Origin: Nocardiopsis potens DSM 45234
GTDB lineage: Bacteria; Actinomycetota; Actinomycetes; Streptosporangiales; Streptosporangiaceae
Direction: 5' to 3'
NCBI RefSeq assembly: GCF_000341105.1
Contig: NZ_ANBB01000066.1
Span: forward strand, 1-40,890
Length of the DNA stretch: 40,890 nt
A model generated the notes under the pieces. The model ran no database searches, was not told the DNA's origin, and worked only from the letters and a program-made list of their open reading frames with translations. Below, one piece after another: positions 15,785-23,509 of this stretch; the stretch's first letter is position 1, and every line of letters starts with the position of its first letter. A program made the translations under genes and the position numbers.

Positions 15785-15848
15785 CGATGATCTTGACGTT
15801 GCGGGGGTATCGGGGCGCCCTGATACCCCCGCAACGTCAAGATCATCG
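15785..15848. repeat. Perfect 27-bp inverted repeat
   Basis: Left arm 15785-15811 and right arm 15822-15848 are exact complements, with a 10-base centre that itself contains the palindrome GGGCGCCC. No T tract follows and no gene ends or starts close by. It lies in a 561-bp stretch (15,606-16,166) in which I see no gene. The length and exactness suggest a mobile palindromic element, a cruciform-forming site or a protein-binding site. Confidence 0.9.
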
Positions 15849-16141
15849 GAGGAGAGCCGGGGGCGTGAGCGCCGGGAGGGGGCGGGGCCGCTCGATCCCC
15901 GCCCCCTCGTTCCGGGGAAGGTGCGCCGCCCGCGATCCCAGCGGAATGATCGCGGGCGGCGACCGGCCCGGGCGGCCGAAGCGCCGTCCGGGCCCGTGCG
16001 CCCCGCCTTCCGGCGGAAAGGCGGTGCGCACGGCCTGTGGGGCGGGCTCCCCTACCGCTCCTCCCCTCGCCGGGGCCGCCGGACGGAGGCGGCCCGCTGA
16101 AAACGGAGGGGAGCCCGCCGCGCCCCCGCGAGGGGGACGCG

Positions 16142-16163
16142 CCCGGGGTCTCGCGACCCCGGG
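16142..16163 (-). terminator. Hairpin after secreted-protein gene
   Basis: Stem CCCGGGGTC (16142-16150) with its complement at 16155-16163 and loop TCGC. It lies just 3 bases beyond the stop of the minus-strand gene at 16167-17015, with no clear T run. Confidence 0.55.
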
Positions 16164-16166
16164 GGC

Positions 16167-17015
16167 TTACAGCAGCGTGCCGAGCGGGCCGCCGACGGAG
16201 ATGCCGGCGTCCTCCAGCGCCCCGCCGTCGGACTGCGGCACGGTGGGCGGCTCGGGCAGCACGGCCAGCGGGTCCTGCAGGGTCTCGGCGGTCTGGGCGA
16301 CCGCGTCCTCGTCCACCGAGACCGGCGGCTCGGCGGCCACCCGGTCCAGCTGGGCGGTGGTGCTGGGCAGGGTGGACCGCACCGCCTCGTCCACGGTCCC
16401 GACCGGCTCGGGCAGCGCCTCGGTGACCGGCGCGGGCGCCACCTCGGAGACCGGCTCGGCGACCGCCCCCGGCAGCGCCTCGGCGGCCTGCCGCTCGGTC
16501 TTGTCCCCGTCGTCCTCCAGCAGCTTCCGCGGGTCGTCCTGCTCCATGTAGATGACCATGTCCATGGCGCTCTTCACGGTGCCGCGCAGCGCCTCGCCGG
16601 CCTTCGGGCCGACGCCCGCCAGGTCGCCGGCGGGCCCGCCCTGCGGCACCTCGGCCGGGGAGAGCTGGGGGGTGCGCGGAGCGGTCGCGGTGCGGACGTC
16701 CTCCACCGCGCCGTCCACCGCGGTCAGGCCCTCGTGCAGCTGCGGCCCGACGTGGGACACGTCGCCGCCCGGCACCGCGACGTTGCGGGTGTCCGGGGCG
16801 GGCAGGGTGGTGGCCAGCTTGGGCAGCTCGGGCAGCCGACCGTCGAGCGCCGTGCCCACCACTTCGCCGGCGATGGCGCCGACCTGGTCGGTGGCCGGGT
16901 CCGTCAGGGAGGGTGCGGTGGCGGCGCCGGCGGTGCCGGCGCCCAGGGCGACGAAGCCGGCGGCTCCCGCCGCCACCAGAACGGCCTTCGCGGAGCTCCG
17001 AGCGAACTGGAACAT
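16167..17015 (-). CDS. Secreted low-complexity hypothetical protein
   Basis: A 282-residue exported protein. The signal peptide is clear: a basic start, hydrophobic AVLVAAGAAGFVALGAG and a cleavage site after TAGAATA (about residues 30-32). The mature part has repeated acidic and Pro/Val-rich stretches (for example EALPGAVAEPVSEVAPAPVTEALPEPVG) and no Cys outside the signal region. I see no enzyme motif. I chose the ATG at 17015 with GGAAGGAT upstream; the GTG/ATG upstream at 17051 adds residues (RDKRNPEGS) that do not fit a signal peptide. It lies 344 bases downstream of another secreted protein gene with the same base and amino-acid character, suggesting related envelope proteins. Function unknown. 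Confidence 0.7.
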   Translation of the reverse strand: MFQFARSSAKAVLVAAGAAGFVALGAGTAGAATAPSLTDPATDQVGAIAGEVVGTALDGRLPELPKLATTLPAPDTRNVAVPGGDVSHVGPQLHEGLTAVDGAVEDVRTATAPRTPQLSPAEVPQGGPAGDLAGVGPKAGEALRGTVKSAMDMVIYMEQDDPRKLLEDDGDKTERQAAEALPGAVAEPVSEVAPAPVTEALPEPVGTVDEAVRSTLPSTTAQLDRVAAEPPVSVDEDAVAQTAETLQDPLAVLPEPPTVPQSDGGALEDAGISVGGPLGTLL

Positions 17016-17334
17016 TGTGAACGATCCTTCCGGATTGCGTTTGTCTCGCATCGTTTACGTGGGGATCGGGCGGAGCGCTCCGCCCGGTACGACCGCGCCC
17101 CTGGCCTGGGGACGGGGTGCTTCCGGGTGGGTGGGGTGCGCTTCCCGGGGGCCTGGGGCCGCGCCTGGCGGACGCGGTCTGCGGGTCTCCGGGACCGTCC
17201 GGCGGATCTGGCGGACCGCCGACCGGCGTGAACCCCTGCTTTTCGGGAGGGGCTCACGTCGGCCCCCAGCGCCGGCGTCTGGGAAGCGGAACGTGCTGCC
17301 AGAAGGGAGGACGGGCGCGGCGGGCGCGACTCGG

Positions 17335-17361
17335 AGGCGCGGCCCGCTCGGCGGGGCGCCT
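17335..17361 (-). terminator. Hairpin at end of secreted-protein gene
   Basis: Nested inverted repeat AGGCGC-GG-CCCGC / GCGGG-GCGCCT around the loop TCG, overlapping the stop codon of the gene at 17360-18376. It lacks a T tract. The remaining gap 17,016-17,359 holds no other feature that I can support. Confidence 0.4.
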
Positions 17362-18376
17362 AGTCCGGGGAGAAGGACGGCTCCGCGGCCGGGTCCTGCG
17401 GAGCGGGGTCGCCGGGGCGGACCGCCTCGGCGGGGTGGCCGCCGGCCGGGACCAGGTCCACGGCGGACGGCGGGTAGCCGGGGACGCCCAGCGGCGCCGC
17501 GGCTCCCTGCTGGGCGGTGGCCGCGGCGGCCGTCCGCTGCACGCCCGGCTCGGCCGGGGCGGTGCCGGACGGCTCGGCGGCGCGCAGCCCGCGCTCGGCG
17601 GCGGCCGCGCCCGGGGCGCGGTCCTGCATCGCGGCGGGGGTCCCCGCGCAGGCGGGAGCGGCGGCCGGTGCGGGCCGGCCGGCGCGCTGGGCGCCGCCCT
17701 CCCCGCGGGCCTGCTCCGCGGCGTCACCGTCCCGGCGCCCGCCTTCCTCTCCGGGCGCCGGGGCGGCGGTCTCGGGCCGGTCGATCCCCTGGAGGCCGCC
17801 GGCGACGGCGGAGACCAGGCCGTGGCCGAGCCCGGCCGGGGCGTGCGGCAGCGCGGACGGCGGTACCGCGGGCGCCTCGGGCCGGTCGGGCGCACCGGTG
17901 CGGACGTTCCGGCCGGCGTCGCCGACCGCGCCCACCGCGGCGTCGACCGCCTCGGCTGCCGAGCGGGCGGTGGCCTGCACCGCCCCGGTCTGCGGGCCGT
18001 GCCCACCGGCGCCCGCCGGTTCCGCGGGCGCCGCCTCGGGGCCCTCCGCGACCAGGGTGTCCAGCAGCAGGGCGGGCCGGGGCCGCTCCGCGGCGGGTTC
18101 GGCCGCCGGGGTCTGCGGGGCCTGCGGCGCCTCGGGGGCGGCCTCCTCCGAGGGCGCCGCCTGCCGGTCCCGGTCGGCGTGGCCGACGGCGGAGCCGGCG
18201 GCCGGGGCCCCGGGGGTGTCCGGCAGGTCGGCCGCGGAGGCCGCGGCGGAACCGGTCAGCCAGGCGGCCGCGGCGATCCCGGCGACGCAGAAAGCCCGGC
18301 CGAGCAGCGACCCCGCGCGGGCACGCAGGACGGCCGCGGCGCTCGGTGCGCCTGGGAGCCGGTCCTTGCGCTGCAC
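17360..18376 (-). CDS. Secreted Ala/Pro-rich hypothetical protein
   Basis: A 338-residue exported protein. The signal peptide (residues about 10-50) has a basic start, the hydrophobic core GRAFCVAGIAAAAWLTGSAAASAADLP and a likely cut after ASA. The rest is low-complexity, rich in Ala, Pro, Glu and Gly, with two Cys-containing stretches and no recognised domain. I chose the GTG at 18376 because it places the signal peptide at the N-terminus; the upstream frame continues to 18835 but is an antisense shadow of the kinase gene. It is the first of two secreted low-complexity genes in tandem. Function unknown. It may be surface-anchored or a wall-matrix component, but no sorting motif is visible. 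Confidence 0.6.
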   Translation of the reverse strand: MQRKDRLPGAPSAAAVLRARAGSLLGRAFCVAGIAAAAWLTGSAAASAADLPDTPGAPAAGSAVGHADRDRQAAPSEEAAPEAPQAPQTPAAEPAAERPRPALLLDTLVAEGPEAAPAEPAGAGGHGPQTGAVQATARSAAEAVDAAVGAVGDAGRNVRTGAPDRPEAPAVPPSALPHAPAGLGHGLVSAVAGGLQGIDRPETAAPAPGEEGGRRDGDAAEQARGEGGAQRAGRPAPAAAPACAGTPAAMQDRAPGAAAAERGLRAAEPSGTAPAEPGVQRTAAAATAQQGAAAPLGVPGYPPSAVDLVPAGGHPAEAVRPGDPAPQDPAAEPSFSPD

Positions 18377-18563
18377 GGGGCCGTCCTCGGTCGGGTCGGG
18401 AAAGCGGGTCGGGAAAGCGGAGGGAGTCCGGGCGGACGGGGATGGCCGGAGGCCATGGGGCCGGCGTCGGCCGGACGTCCGCACCCGGCTGAACGCGACC
18501 GTAGCATGATCCTCGATACGGACGACCCCGAACCCGCTGAATTTCCGTCCGGAAGACCGGGCT

Positions 18564-18577
18564 CCGGGACGTCCCGG
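18564..18577. promoter_or_regulatory. Perfect 14-bp palindrome upstream of DosS-like gene
   Basis: CCGGGACGTCCCGG is a perfect palindrome in the 307-bp divergent gap between the secreted protein (start 18376) and the kinase (start 18684). Its GGGAC/GTCCC halves resemble DosR half-sites but lack the 4-bp central spacer of the DosR box. The gap holds nothing else that I can support. Confidence 0.35.
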
Positions 18578-18683
18578 CCGGAAGAAGGCCCAGGGCCGAA
18601 ACCGGAACGCCTTTCCGGGCTGTAGTTTGCGCGGTGCGGAGCGTCGAGGAGCGATAGCGTTTACGGCCGGAGGTATCGACGAA

Positions 18684-20402
18684 GTGCCCGAGCCCCCAGA
18701 GACCCCTCGAACCGGCCTTGACGAACTCCTCTCCGAACTGAACTCGCGGCTGCAGAACGAGCTCTCCTCCCGCGGCCGGGTGCACGCCCTGCTCGAAGCG
18801 GTGCTCTCCATCGGCGGGGACCTCGACCTGGCCACCGTGCTCCGCCGGCTCGCCCAGGCCGCCGCGGACCTGGCCGACGCGCGCTACGCCGGGCTCGGGG
18901 TGCTCGGCGAGGACGGCGGCTTCAGCGAGTTCATCCCGGTCGGCCTCAGCCCCGAGCAGGTGGACCGGGTGGGCCGCTTCCCGCACGGCCGCGGCATCCT
19001 CTCCGTCCCCTCCACCGAGCACGGGCCGCTGCGCATGCAGGACCTCACCGACCACCCGGAGAGCATCGGCTTCCCGCCGGACCACCCGCCGATGCGCTCC
19101 TTCCTCGGGGTGCCGATCCAGGTCCGCGGCGAGGTGTTCGGCAACCTCTACCTGACCGAGAAGCGCGGCGGCGGCCGGTTCGACGCGCACGACGAGTCGA
19201 TCGTCACCGCGCTGGCCACCGCCGCCGGCGTGGCCATCTCCAACGCCCGGCTGTACGAGAAGACCCTGGCCCGGGAGCGCTGGCTGACCGCCTCCACCGA
19301 GATCACCACCCGGCTGCTCTCCGGGGACGACGGCCGCGCCGTGCTGGCGCTGCTGGCGCGCAGCGCCCGGGAGCTGTCCGGCGCCGACGTCGCCGTGGTG
19401 CTGCTGCCCGAGCCGCGCGGCGTGGAGCTGGTCGCCGACACCGCCGACGGCCCGGTGGCCGAGGAGGTGCTGGGCACCCGGCTGGTCATCGAGGAGACCG
19501 CGTGCGGCTCCTGCTACCGGGACGGCGACGCGGTGTCCATCCCCGACCTGCGGCAGGCCAACTGCCCGATGCTGACCCACCGCGGCTTCGGCCCCGGCCT
19601 GCTGGTCCCGCTGGGCACCCCGGACCGCACCCGCGGGGTGCTGCTGCTCGGCAAGCGCACCGGGCGGGCCCCGTTCGCCGAGCCCACCCGGCAGATGATG
19701 GGCGCCTTCGCCGGGCAGGCCGCGCTCGCCCTGGAGCTGGCCGACGCCCGCCGCGACACCGAGCGGCTCGCGGTGCTGGAGGACCGCGACCGGATCGCCA
19801 AGGACCTGCACGACATCGTCATCCAGCGGCTGTTCGCCTCGGCGATGAGCCTGATGAGCACGGTGCGGCTGATCGACCACGACGACGCCCGGGAGCGGGT
19901 CCGGCACACCATCGACGACCTGGACGAGACCATCCGGGAGATCCGGTCCACGGTGTTCGCGCTGAAGACCCCGCCGAGCCGGCGGGACACCTCGCTGCGC
20001 GGCCGGATCCTGGCCGCCGCCGAGGGGGCGGCCCGCTCCCTGGGCTGCCAGCCGGGCGTGCGGCTGGAGGGGCCGATCGACGCCTCGGTCCCGGACCCGG
20101 TCGCCGAGCAGCTGCTCGCGGTGCTCGGCGAGGCGCTGTCCAATGTCGCCCGGCACGCCCGCGCCTCGGAGGTGCACGTCTCGGTGGACGTGGACGACCG
20201 GGTCACCCTCCAGGTGACCGACAACGGCCGCGGCATCGAGCCCGGCGGCCGCCGCAGCGGCCTGCGCAACCTGGACGAGCGCGCCGCCGGCCTGGGCGGC
20301 TCGTTCTCCGCCGAGCGGGCCCCGGGCGGCGGCACCGTGCTGCTCTGGTCGGTCCCGCTCCCCGCCGGCACCGCCCGAACCGAGCCCGCCGGCCTGCGCT
20401 GA
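18684..20402 (+). CDS. devS: DosS/DevS-like GAF sensor histidine kinase
   Basis: A 572-residue sensor kinase of the DevS/DosT family. The order is: N-terminal helix, GAF-A (about residues 40-190), GAF-B (about 200-360), HisKA_3 dimerisation domain and HATPase. In GAF-A the stretch SIGFPPDHPPMRSFLGVP matches the segment of M. tuberculosis DosS that carries the heme-ligand His149; the corresponding residue is His134, encoded at 19083-19085. The phosphorylated His is His376 (LHDIVIQRLF, codon 19809-19811). The HATPase has ALSNVARHA and DNGRGI. So it probably senses O2, NO, CO or redox state through heme and phosphorylates the DosR-like regulator at 20924-21604. The GTG start at 18684 has GGAGG 10 bases upstream; earlier codons lie in the leader. 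Confidence 0.9.
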   Translation: MPEPPETPRTGLDELLSELNSRLQNELSSRGRVHALLEAVLSIGGDLDLATVLRRLAQAAADLADARYAGLGVLGEDGGFSEFIPVGLSPEQVDRVGRFPHGRGILSVPSTEHGPLRMQDLTDHPESIGFPPDHPPMRSFLGVPIQVRGEVFGNLYLTEKRGGGRFDAHDESIVTALATAAGVAISNARLYEKTLARERWLTASTEITTRLLSGDDGRAVLALLARSARELSGADVAVVLLPEPRGVELVADTADGPVAEEVLGTRLVIEETACGSCYRDGDAVSIPDLRQANCPMLTHRGFGPGLLVPLGTPDRTRGVLLLGKRTGRAPFAEPTRQMMGAFAGQAALALELADARRDTERLAVLEDRDRIAKDLHDIVIQRLFASAMSLMSTVRLIDHDDARERVRHTIDDLDETIREIRSTVFALKTPPSRRDTSLRGRILAAAEGAARSLGCQPGVRLEGPIDASVPDPVAEQLLAVLGEALSNVARHARASEVHVSVDVDDRVTLQVTDNGRGIEPGGRRSGLRNLDERAAGLGGSFSAERAPGGGTVLLWSVPLPAGTARTEPAGLR

Positions 20403-20487
20403 GTCCGGCCGGGGGCCGCGGCGTGTTCGAAGCCCGCGATCCCGGGAACGGGGATACGGTCCCCGCCCCCCTTCCCCGGAGGTCCGC

Positions 20488-20862
20488 GTGTTCGAGCTGC
20501 TCTTCCCCCTGACCGGTCTGGCCTGCGGCATCGGCATCGCCGTCGCCGCGAGGCGGTCCGGCCGCGCCCGGGCCGCCATCGACGCCCGGGAGCGGCGCCG
20601 CGAGCTCGCCCCGCTGGAGGCCGAACGCGAGCGGCTGGGCGTGCACCGGGCCGCCCTGCGCCTGGGGTGGACCGCGGTCCTGCTCCTCCTCGCCCTGCTC
20701 GGCGCCGCCCTGGGGAACGCGGCCCTGACCGGCGACTGGACCGGGAGGACCCTGTACTACGCGGTCCTCCTGCTCGCCCTGCTGGCGTGGAGCGGGTACG
20801 GCCTGCTGGTGAGCAGGGAGCAGGCCGAGCGGTCCCGGAGGCGGATCGACGCGCTCGGCTGA
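20488..20862 (+). CDS. Hypothetical membrane protein with charged linker
   Basis: A 124-residue protein. An N-terminal hydrophobic helix (LLFPLTGLACGIGIAVAA) is followed by a basic/acidic helical stretch (ARAAIDARERRRELAPLEAERERLG) and two hydrophobic segments (WTAVLLLLALLGAAL and LYYAVLLLALLAWSGYG), then a charged end. No family recognised. The GTG at 20488 has GGAGGTCC just upstream. It lies 85 bases after the kinase gene on the same strand, and convergent with the response regulator, so it may be part of the sensory unit; function unknown. Confidence 0.65.
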   Translation: MFELLFPLTGLACGIGIAVAARRSGRARAAIDARERRRELAPLEAERERLGVHRAALRLGWTAVLLLLALLGAALGNAALTGDWTGRTLYYAVLLLALLAWSGYGLLVSREQAERSRRRIDALG

Positions 20863-20889
20863 CCGGCCCGCGGGGCGCGCCGGCGGCCG

Positions 20890-20930
20890 CCCCGGTCACC
20901 GGGGCCCGGTCACCGGGATCCGGTCACCAG
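20890..20930. repeat. Three tandem GGTCACC repeats between convergent genes
   Basis: Two perfect inverted repeats, CCCCGGT-C-ACCGGGG (20890-20904) and CCCGGT-C-ACCGGG (20905-20917), and a third diverged copy (CCGGTCACCAGG, from 20920) that runs into the response regulator's stop codon. They occupy the short convergent gap and may act as a bidirectional terminator. Confidence 0.6.
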
Positions 20931-21604
20931 GGTTCGCGGTCCGGGCGGTTTCGGGTGCGCAGTTCGGCGACGAGCACCGCGGCCTGGGTGCGGCGCTTCA
21001 GGTCGAGCTTGGACAGCAGGCTGGAGACGTAGTTCTTCACCGTCTTCTCCGCGAGGTAAAGGCGCTCGCCGATCTGCCGGTTGGTCAGGCCCTCCCCGAT
21101 CAGGTCGAGGATCTGCCGCTCCTGCGGGCTGAGCTCGGCCAGCGGGTCGGGCTCGGCCGGGGTGCTGCGCAGCCGCTCCATCACCCTGCCGGTGCTGCCC
21201 GGGTCCAGCAGCGAGCCGCCGGAGGCGACGGTGCGCACCGCGCCCACCAGGTCGGCGCCGTGGATCTGCTTGAGCACGTAGCCGGCCGCGCCGGCCAGCA
21301 CCGCCTCGAACAGCGCCTCGTCGTCGGCGTAGGAGGTCAGCATCAGGCAGGAGATCTCCGGGCGCGCCGAGCGGATCTCCCGGCAGACGCTCACCCCGGA
21401 TCCGCCGGGCAGCCGGACGTCCAGCACCGCGACGTCCGGCGAGGCCGCGGGGATCCTGGCCAGGGCCTGCTCCGCGGTGCCCGCCTCGCCGACCACCTTC
21501 ATGTCCGGCTCCCCCTCCAGCAGCGCGGACACGCCTCGGCGGACGACCTCGTGGTCGTCCACCAGGAACACCTTGATCGGCTGCGTGGCAGCACCGGACG
21601 CCAT
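20924..21604 (-). CDS. devR: DosR/DevR-like LuxR-type response regulator
   Basis: A 226-residue response regulator with a receiver domain (phosphorylated Asp62 in AVLDVRLPGG) and a C-terminal LuxR-type helix-turn-helix (GLTNRQIGERLYLAEKTVKNYVSSLLSKLDLKRRTQAAV). The N-terminus KVFLVDDHEVVRRGVSALLEGEP and the DNA-binding region are close to M. tuberculosis DosR, including the TVKNYVS recognition helix. It should be phosphorylated by the DosS-like kinase encoded on the opposite strand and activate dormancy- or hypoxia-type genes. The ATG at 21604 has GGAGAGGGGAG upstream; the frame extends 21 residues further, but without a ribosome site. A DosR-box-like sequence lies 118 bases upstream. Confidence 0.93.
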   Translation of the reverse strand: MASGAATQPIKVFLVDDHEVVRRGVSALLEGEPDMKVVGEAGTAEQALARIPAASPDVAVLDVRLPGGSGVSVCREIRSARPEISCLMLTSYADDEALFEAVLAGAAGYVLKQIHGADLVGAVRTVASGGSLLDPGSTGRVMERLRSTPAEPDPLAELSPQERQILDLIGEGLTNRQIGERLYLAEKTVKNYVSSLLSKLDLKRRTQAAVLVAELRTRNRPDREPW

Positions 21605-21721
21605 GGGCTCCCCTCTCCGGTCCGCTGGAGGCCCCGGCGGCGGGACCCGCCGGCGGCATCGACGCAAACGACGTTAATACCCCGCAGGTACGCGCCGGAC
21701 GCCGAACGGCACCAATGCCCC

Positions 21722-21735
21722 GGGGCCAAGGTCCC
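21722..21735 (-). promoter_or_regulatory. DosR-box-like site upstream of devR
   Basis: GGGGCCAAGGTCCC matches the DosR palindrome GGGACTWWAGTCCC at 11 of 14 positions, and the following GA also fits the box flank. It lies 118-131 bases upstream of the DosR-like start, where an autoregulatory site is expected, but part of a match can arise by chance in GC-rich DNA. Confidence 0.4.
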
Positions 21736-21803
21736 GATCGGGGCATCCGCGCCCCGTTCGCCCGGCCCCTCCACCGATCATCGGGGAGAGAAGGGCCCCT
21801 CGT

Positions 21804-22250
21804 TCAGCGGTCCCGGGCCGGGCGCCGCGCGCGGCCCGCCTCGGCGCGCTCCTTCAGGGCGGCGGCCTCCTGCTCGACCATGCCGCGGACCTTCTCCGCG
21901 CCGATCCGCCCGGCCAGGTCGCCGAGCGGGCCGGAGAGCCGGAACGCGAGGGTGGCCAGCGAGCCGCCGGCGCCGTCCGGCTCCACCCGGTGGCCGGCCT
22001 GCTCCCGGTAGAGGGGGCCGCTCCGCCCCCAGGTGAAGGCCTCCCCCGGCCGGACCTCGGCGACCCGGTAGCCCACCGGGGCCCGGTCCGGCTGCTTGAG
22101 CCGGACCCGCTGCCCCTCGTGCAGCGGCCCGCCCTCCACCTGGATCCACTCCGCGGTGGGCAGCCACTCCGGCCACAGCCCGACCTCGGACAGGATCCGC
22201 CACACCTCCGCCGGAGGCGCGTCGATCGCGATCGTGCGGACGTGGATCAC
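21804..22250 (-). CDS. SRPBCC family protein
   Basis: A 148-residue START/Bet v 1-like (SRPBCC) protein. The first strand and helix read HVRTIAIDAPPAEVWRILSEVGLWPEWLPTAEWIQVEGG, typical of polyketide cyclase/dehydrase-like and Aha1-type single-domain proteins, which hold hydrophobic ligands in a deep pocket. The C-terminus is a charged helix with a basic tail (RARRPARDR). I chose the GTG at 22250 because GAGAGGGGC lies just upstream; an ATG at 22283 adds 11 residues. It is single, divergent from the decayed epoxide hydrolase gene. The ligand is unknown. Confidence 0.82.
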   Translation of the reverse strand: MIHVRTIAIDAPPAEVWRILSEVGLWPEWLPTAEWIQVEGGPLHEGQRVRLKQPDRAPVGYRVAEVRPGEAFTWGRSGPLYREQAGHRVEPDGAGGSLATLAFRLSGPLGDLAGRIGAEKVRGMVEQEAAALKERAEAGRARRPARDR

Positions 22251-22486
22251 CCGGTGCCCCTCTCCGCCGTGCCCGGACCCCACCGAGTGTCGCCGGTCCG
22301 CCGGGGCGGCACAAGCCCCGGCGGACCGGCGGTCCGGGCCGCGCTCACTCCTCGATCATGGCCATCCGCTCCGCCTCGTACCGCTCCCCGTCGGCGGGCC
22401 CCGCCGATGAGCCCTACCGATGAGAAGGGGCCGCCTCGCCCATCTGCACCGGAGATGTCCGATACGGGGGAAGAGGAGCGGAAGCG

Positions 22487-23509
22487 ATGAGCGACGGTAC
22501 CGAGATCCGGCCCGGCCGAACGAGCACCCGCAGTACACGACGGTCGCGACGGCACCCGGGTGCACTTCCTGCACGTCCGCTCCCCGCTGCCGGGGGCGAT
22601 CCCGCCGGTGCTCAGCCACGGCCGGCCCGGCTCGGGCTACGAGTACCCGAACGTGCTGGGGCCGCTCAGCGGCCCGGCCCGGTACGGCCTGGACACCGGG
22701 GTCTCCTTCGACCCGGTGCTGCCCTCGCTGCCCGGGTTCGGCTTCTCCGGCCCGGCCCCGGACACCGGCTGGGGCGTGCAGCGGATCGCCCGGGCCTGGC
22801 TGGAGCCGATGACCCGGCCGGGCTACGACCGGTTCGGCGCGCTCGGCAACGACCGGGGGCCGGCGTCTCGGTGGAGCTCGGCCGGATCGCACCGGACCGG
22901 GTGATCGGCGCGCACGTCACGCAGGCCTGGTGCGAGCCGCCCGAGGACGCCCCCGGCCTGGTCGAGCGGCTCTCCCCGCGGGACCGGGCGGCGATGGAGG
23001 CGCGGAGCGGCTACCTGGAGAACGAGGCCTCCTACGGCATGGTCCAGGGGCAGCAGCCGCAGACGCCGGCGCACGCGCTGTGCGACTCCCCGGTCGGCCT
23101 GCTCGGCTGGAACGCCCAGGCCATGCACGAGCACGGCCTGGACACCGAGGCGACCCTGACACACGCCTCGGTGCACCGGCTGACCGGCACCGCCGGCTCG
23201 GCGCTGCGCATCTACGCCGAGGAGATGCGCCACCCCGCCGCCGACCGGTCGGACTTCCCGCTGGCGGCGGCCCAGTTCCCCGGCGGCCTCCCGACGGTCC
23301 GGGCCTTCGCCGAGCACGACCACGACCTGCGCTCCTGGACCGAGTTCGACCGCGGCGGCCACTACGCCGCCTACGAGGTCCCCGACCTGCTGGCCGGTGA
23401 CGTGCGCCGGTTCTTCGCCGCGCTGCGCGACGGGGGCCGAGCGCCCGCCCCGCGGGGTCCGCCCCGCCGATGGCGGAGGCGCGCGGCGTGGGGCAGGATG
23501 AACGGGTGA
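22487..23509 (+). pseudogene. Decayed epoxide hydrolase (alpha/beta hydrolase)
   Basis: Recognisable pieces of one epoxide hydrolase lie in three frames. The start MSDGTEIRP (22487, frame 2) matches the family N-terminus, followed at once in frame 1 by NEHPQYTTV, so about 65-70 codons of the N-terminal domain are missing. A one-base loss near 22550 then moves to frame 0, giving GTRVHFLHVRSP-type and SLPGFGFSGPAPDTGWGVQRIARAW segments with YDRFGALGND. A second one-base loss near 22858 returns to frame 2, where VSVELGRIAPDRVIG and the end FDRGGHYAAYEVPDLLAGDVRRFF continue. The nucleophile-region Trp after GND has changed to Arg. The active-site His region (GGHYAAYE) remains. The gene cannot make a full enzyme. 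GGAG-type ribosome site precedes the start. Confidence 0.85.

Noticed and set aside
15787-16551. 254-residue frame starting in the perfect inverted repeat
   Set aside because: It runs into the antisense of the secreted-protein gene and has no ribosome site; its first residues are only the translated palindrome.
17724-20579. 951-residue minus-strand frame opposite the DosS-like kinase
   Set aside because: Antisense shadow with Gly/Arg/Ala/Pro-rich translation; the kinase domains on the plus strand are unambiguous.
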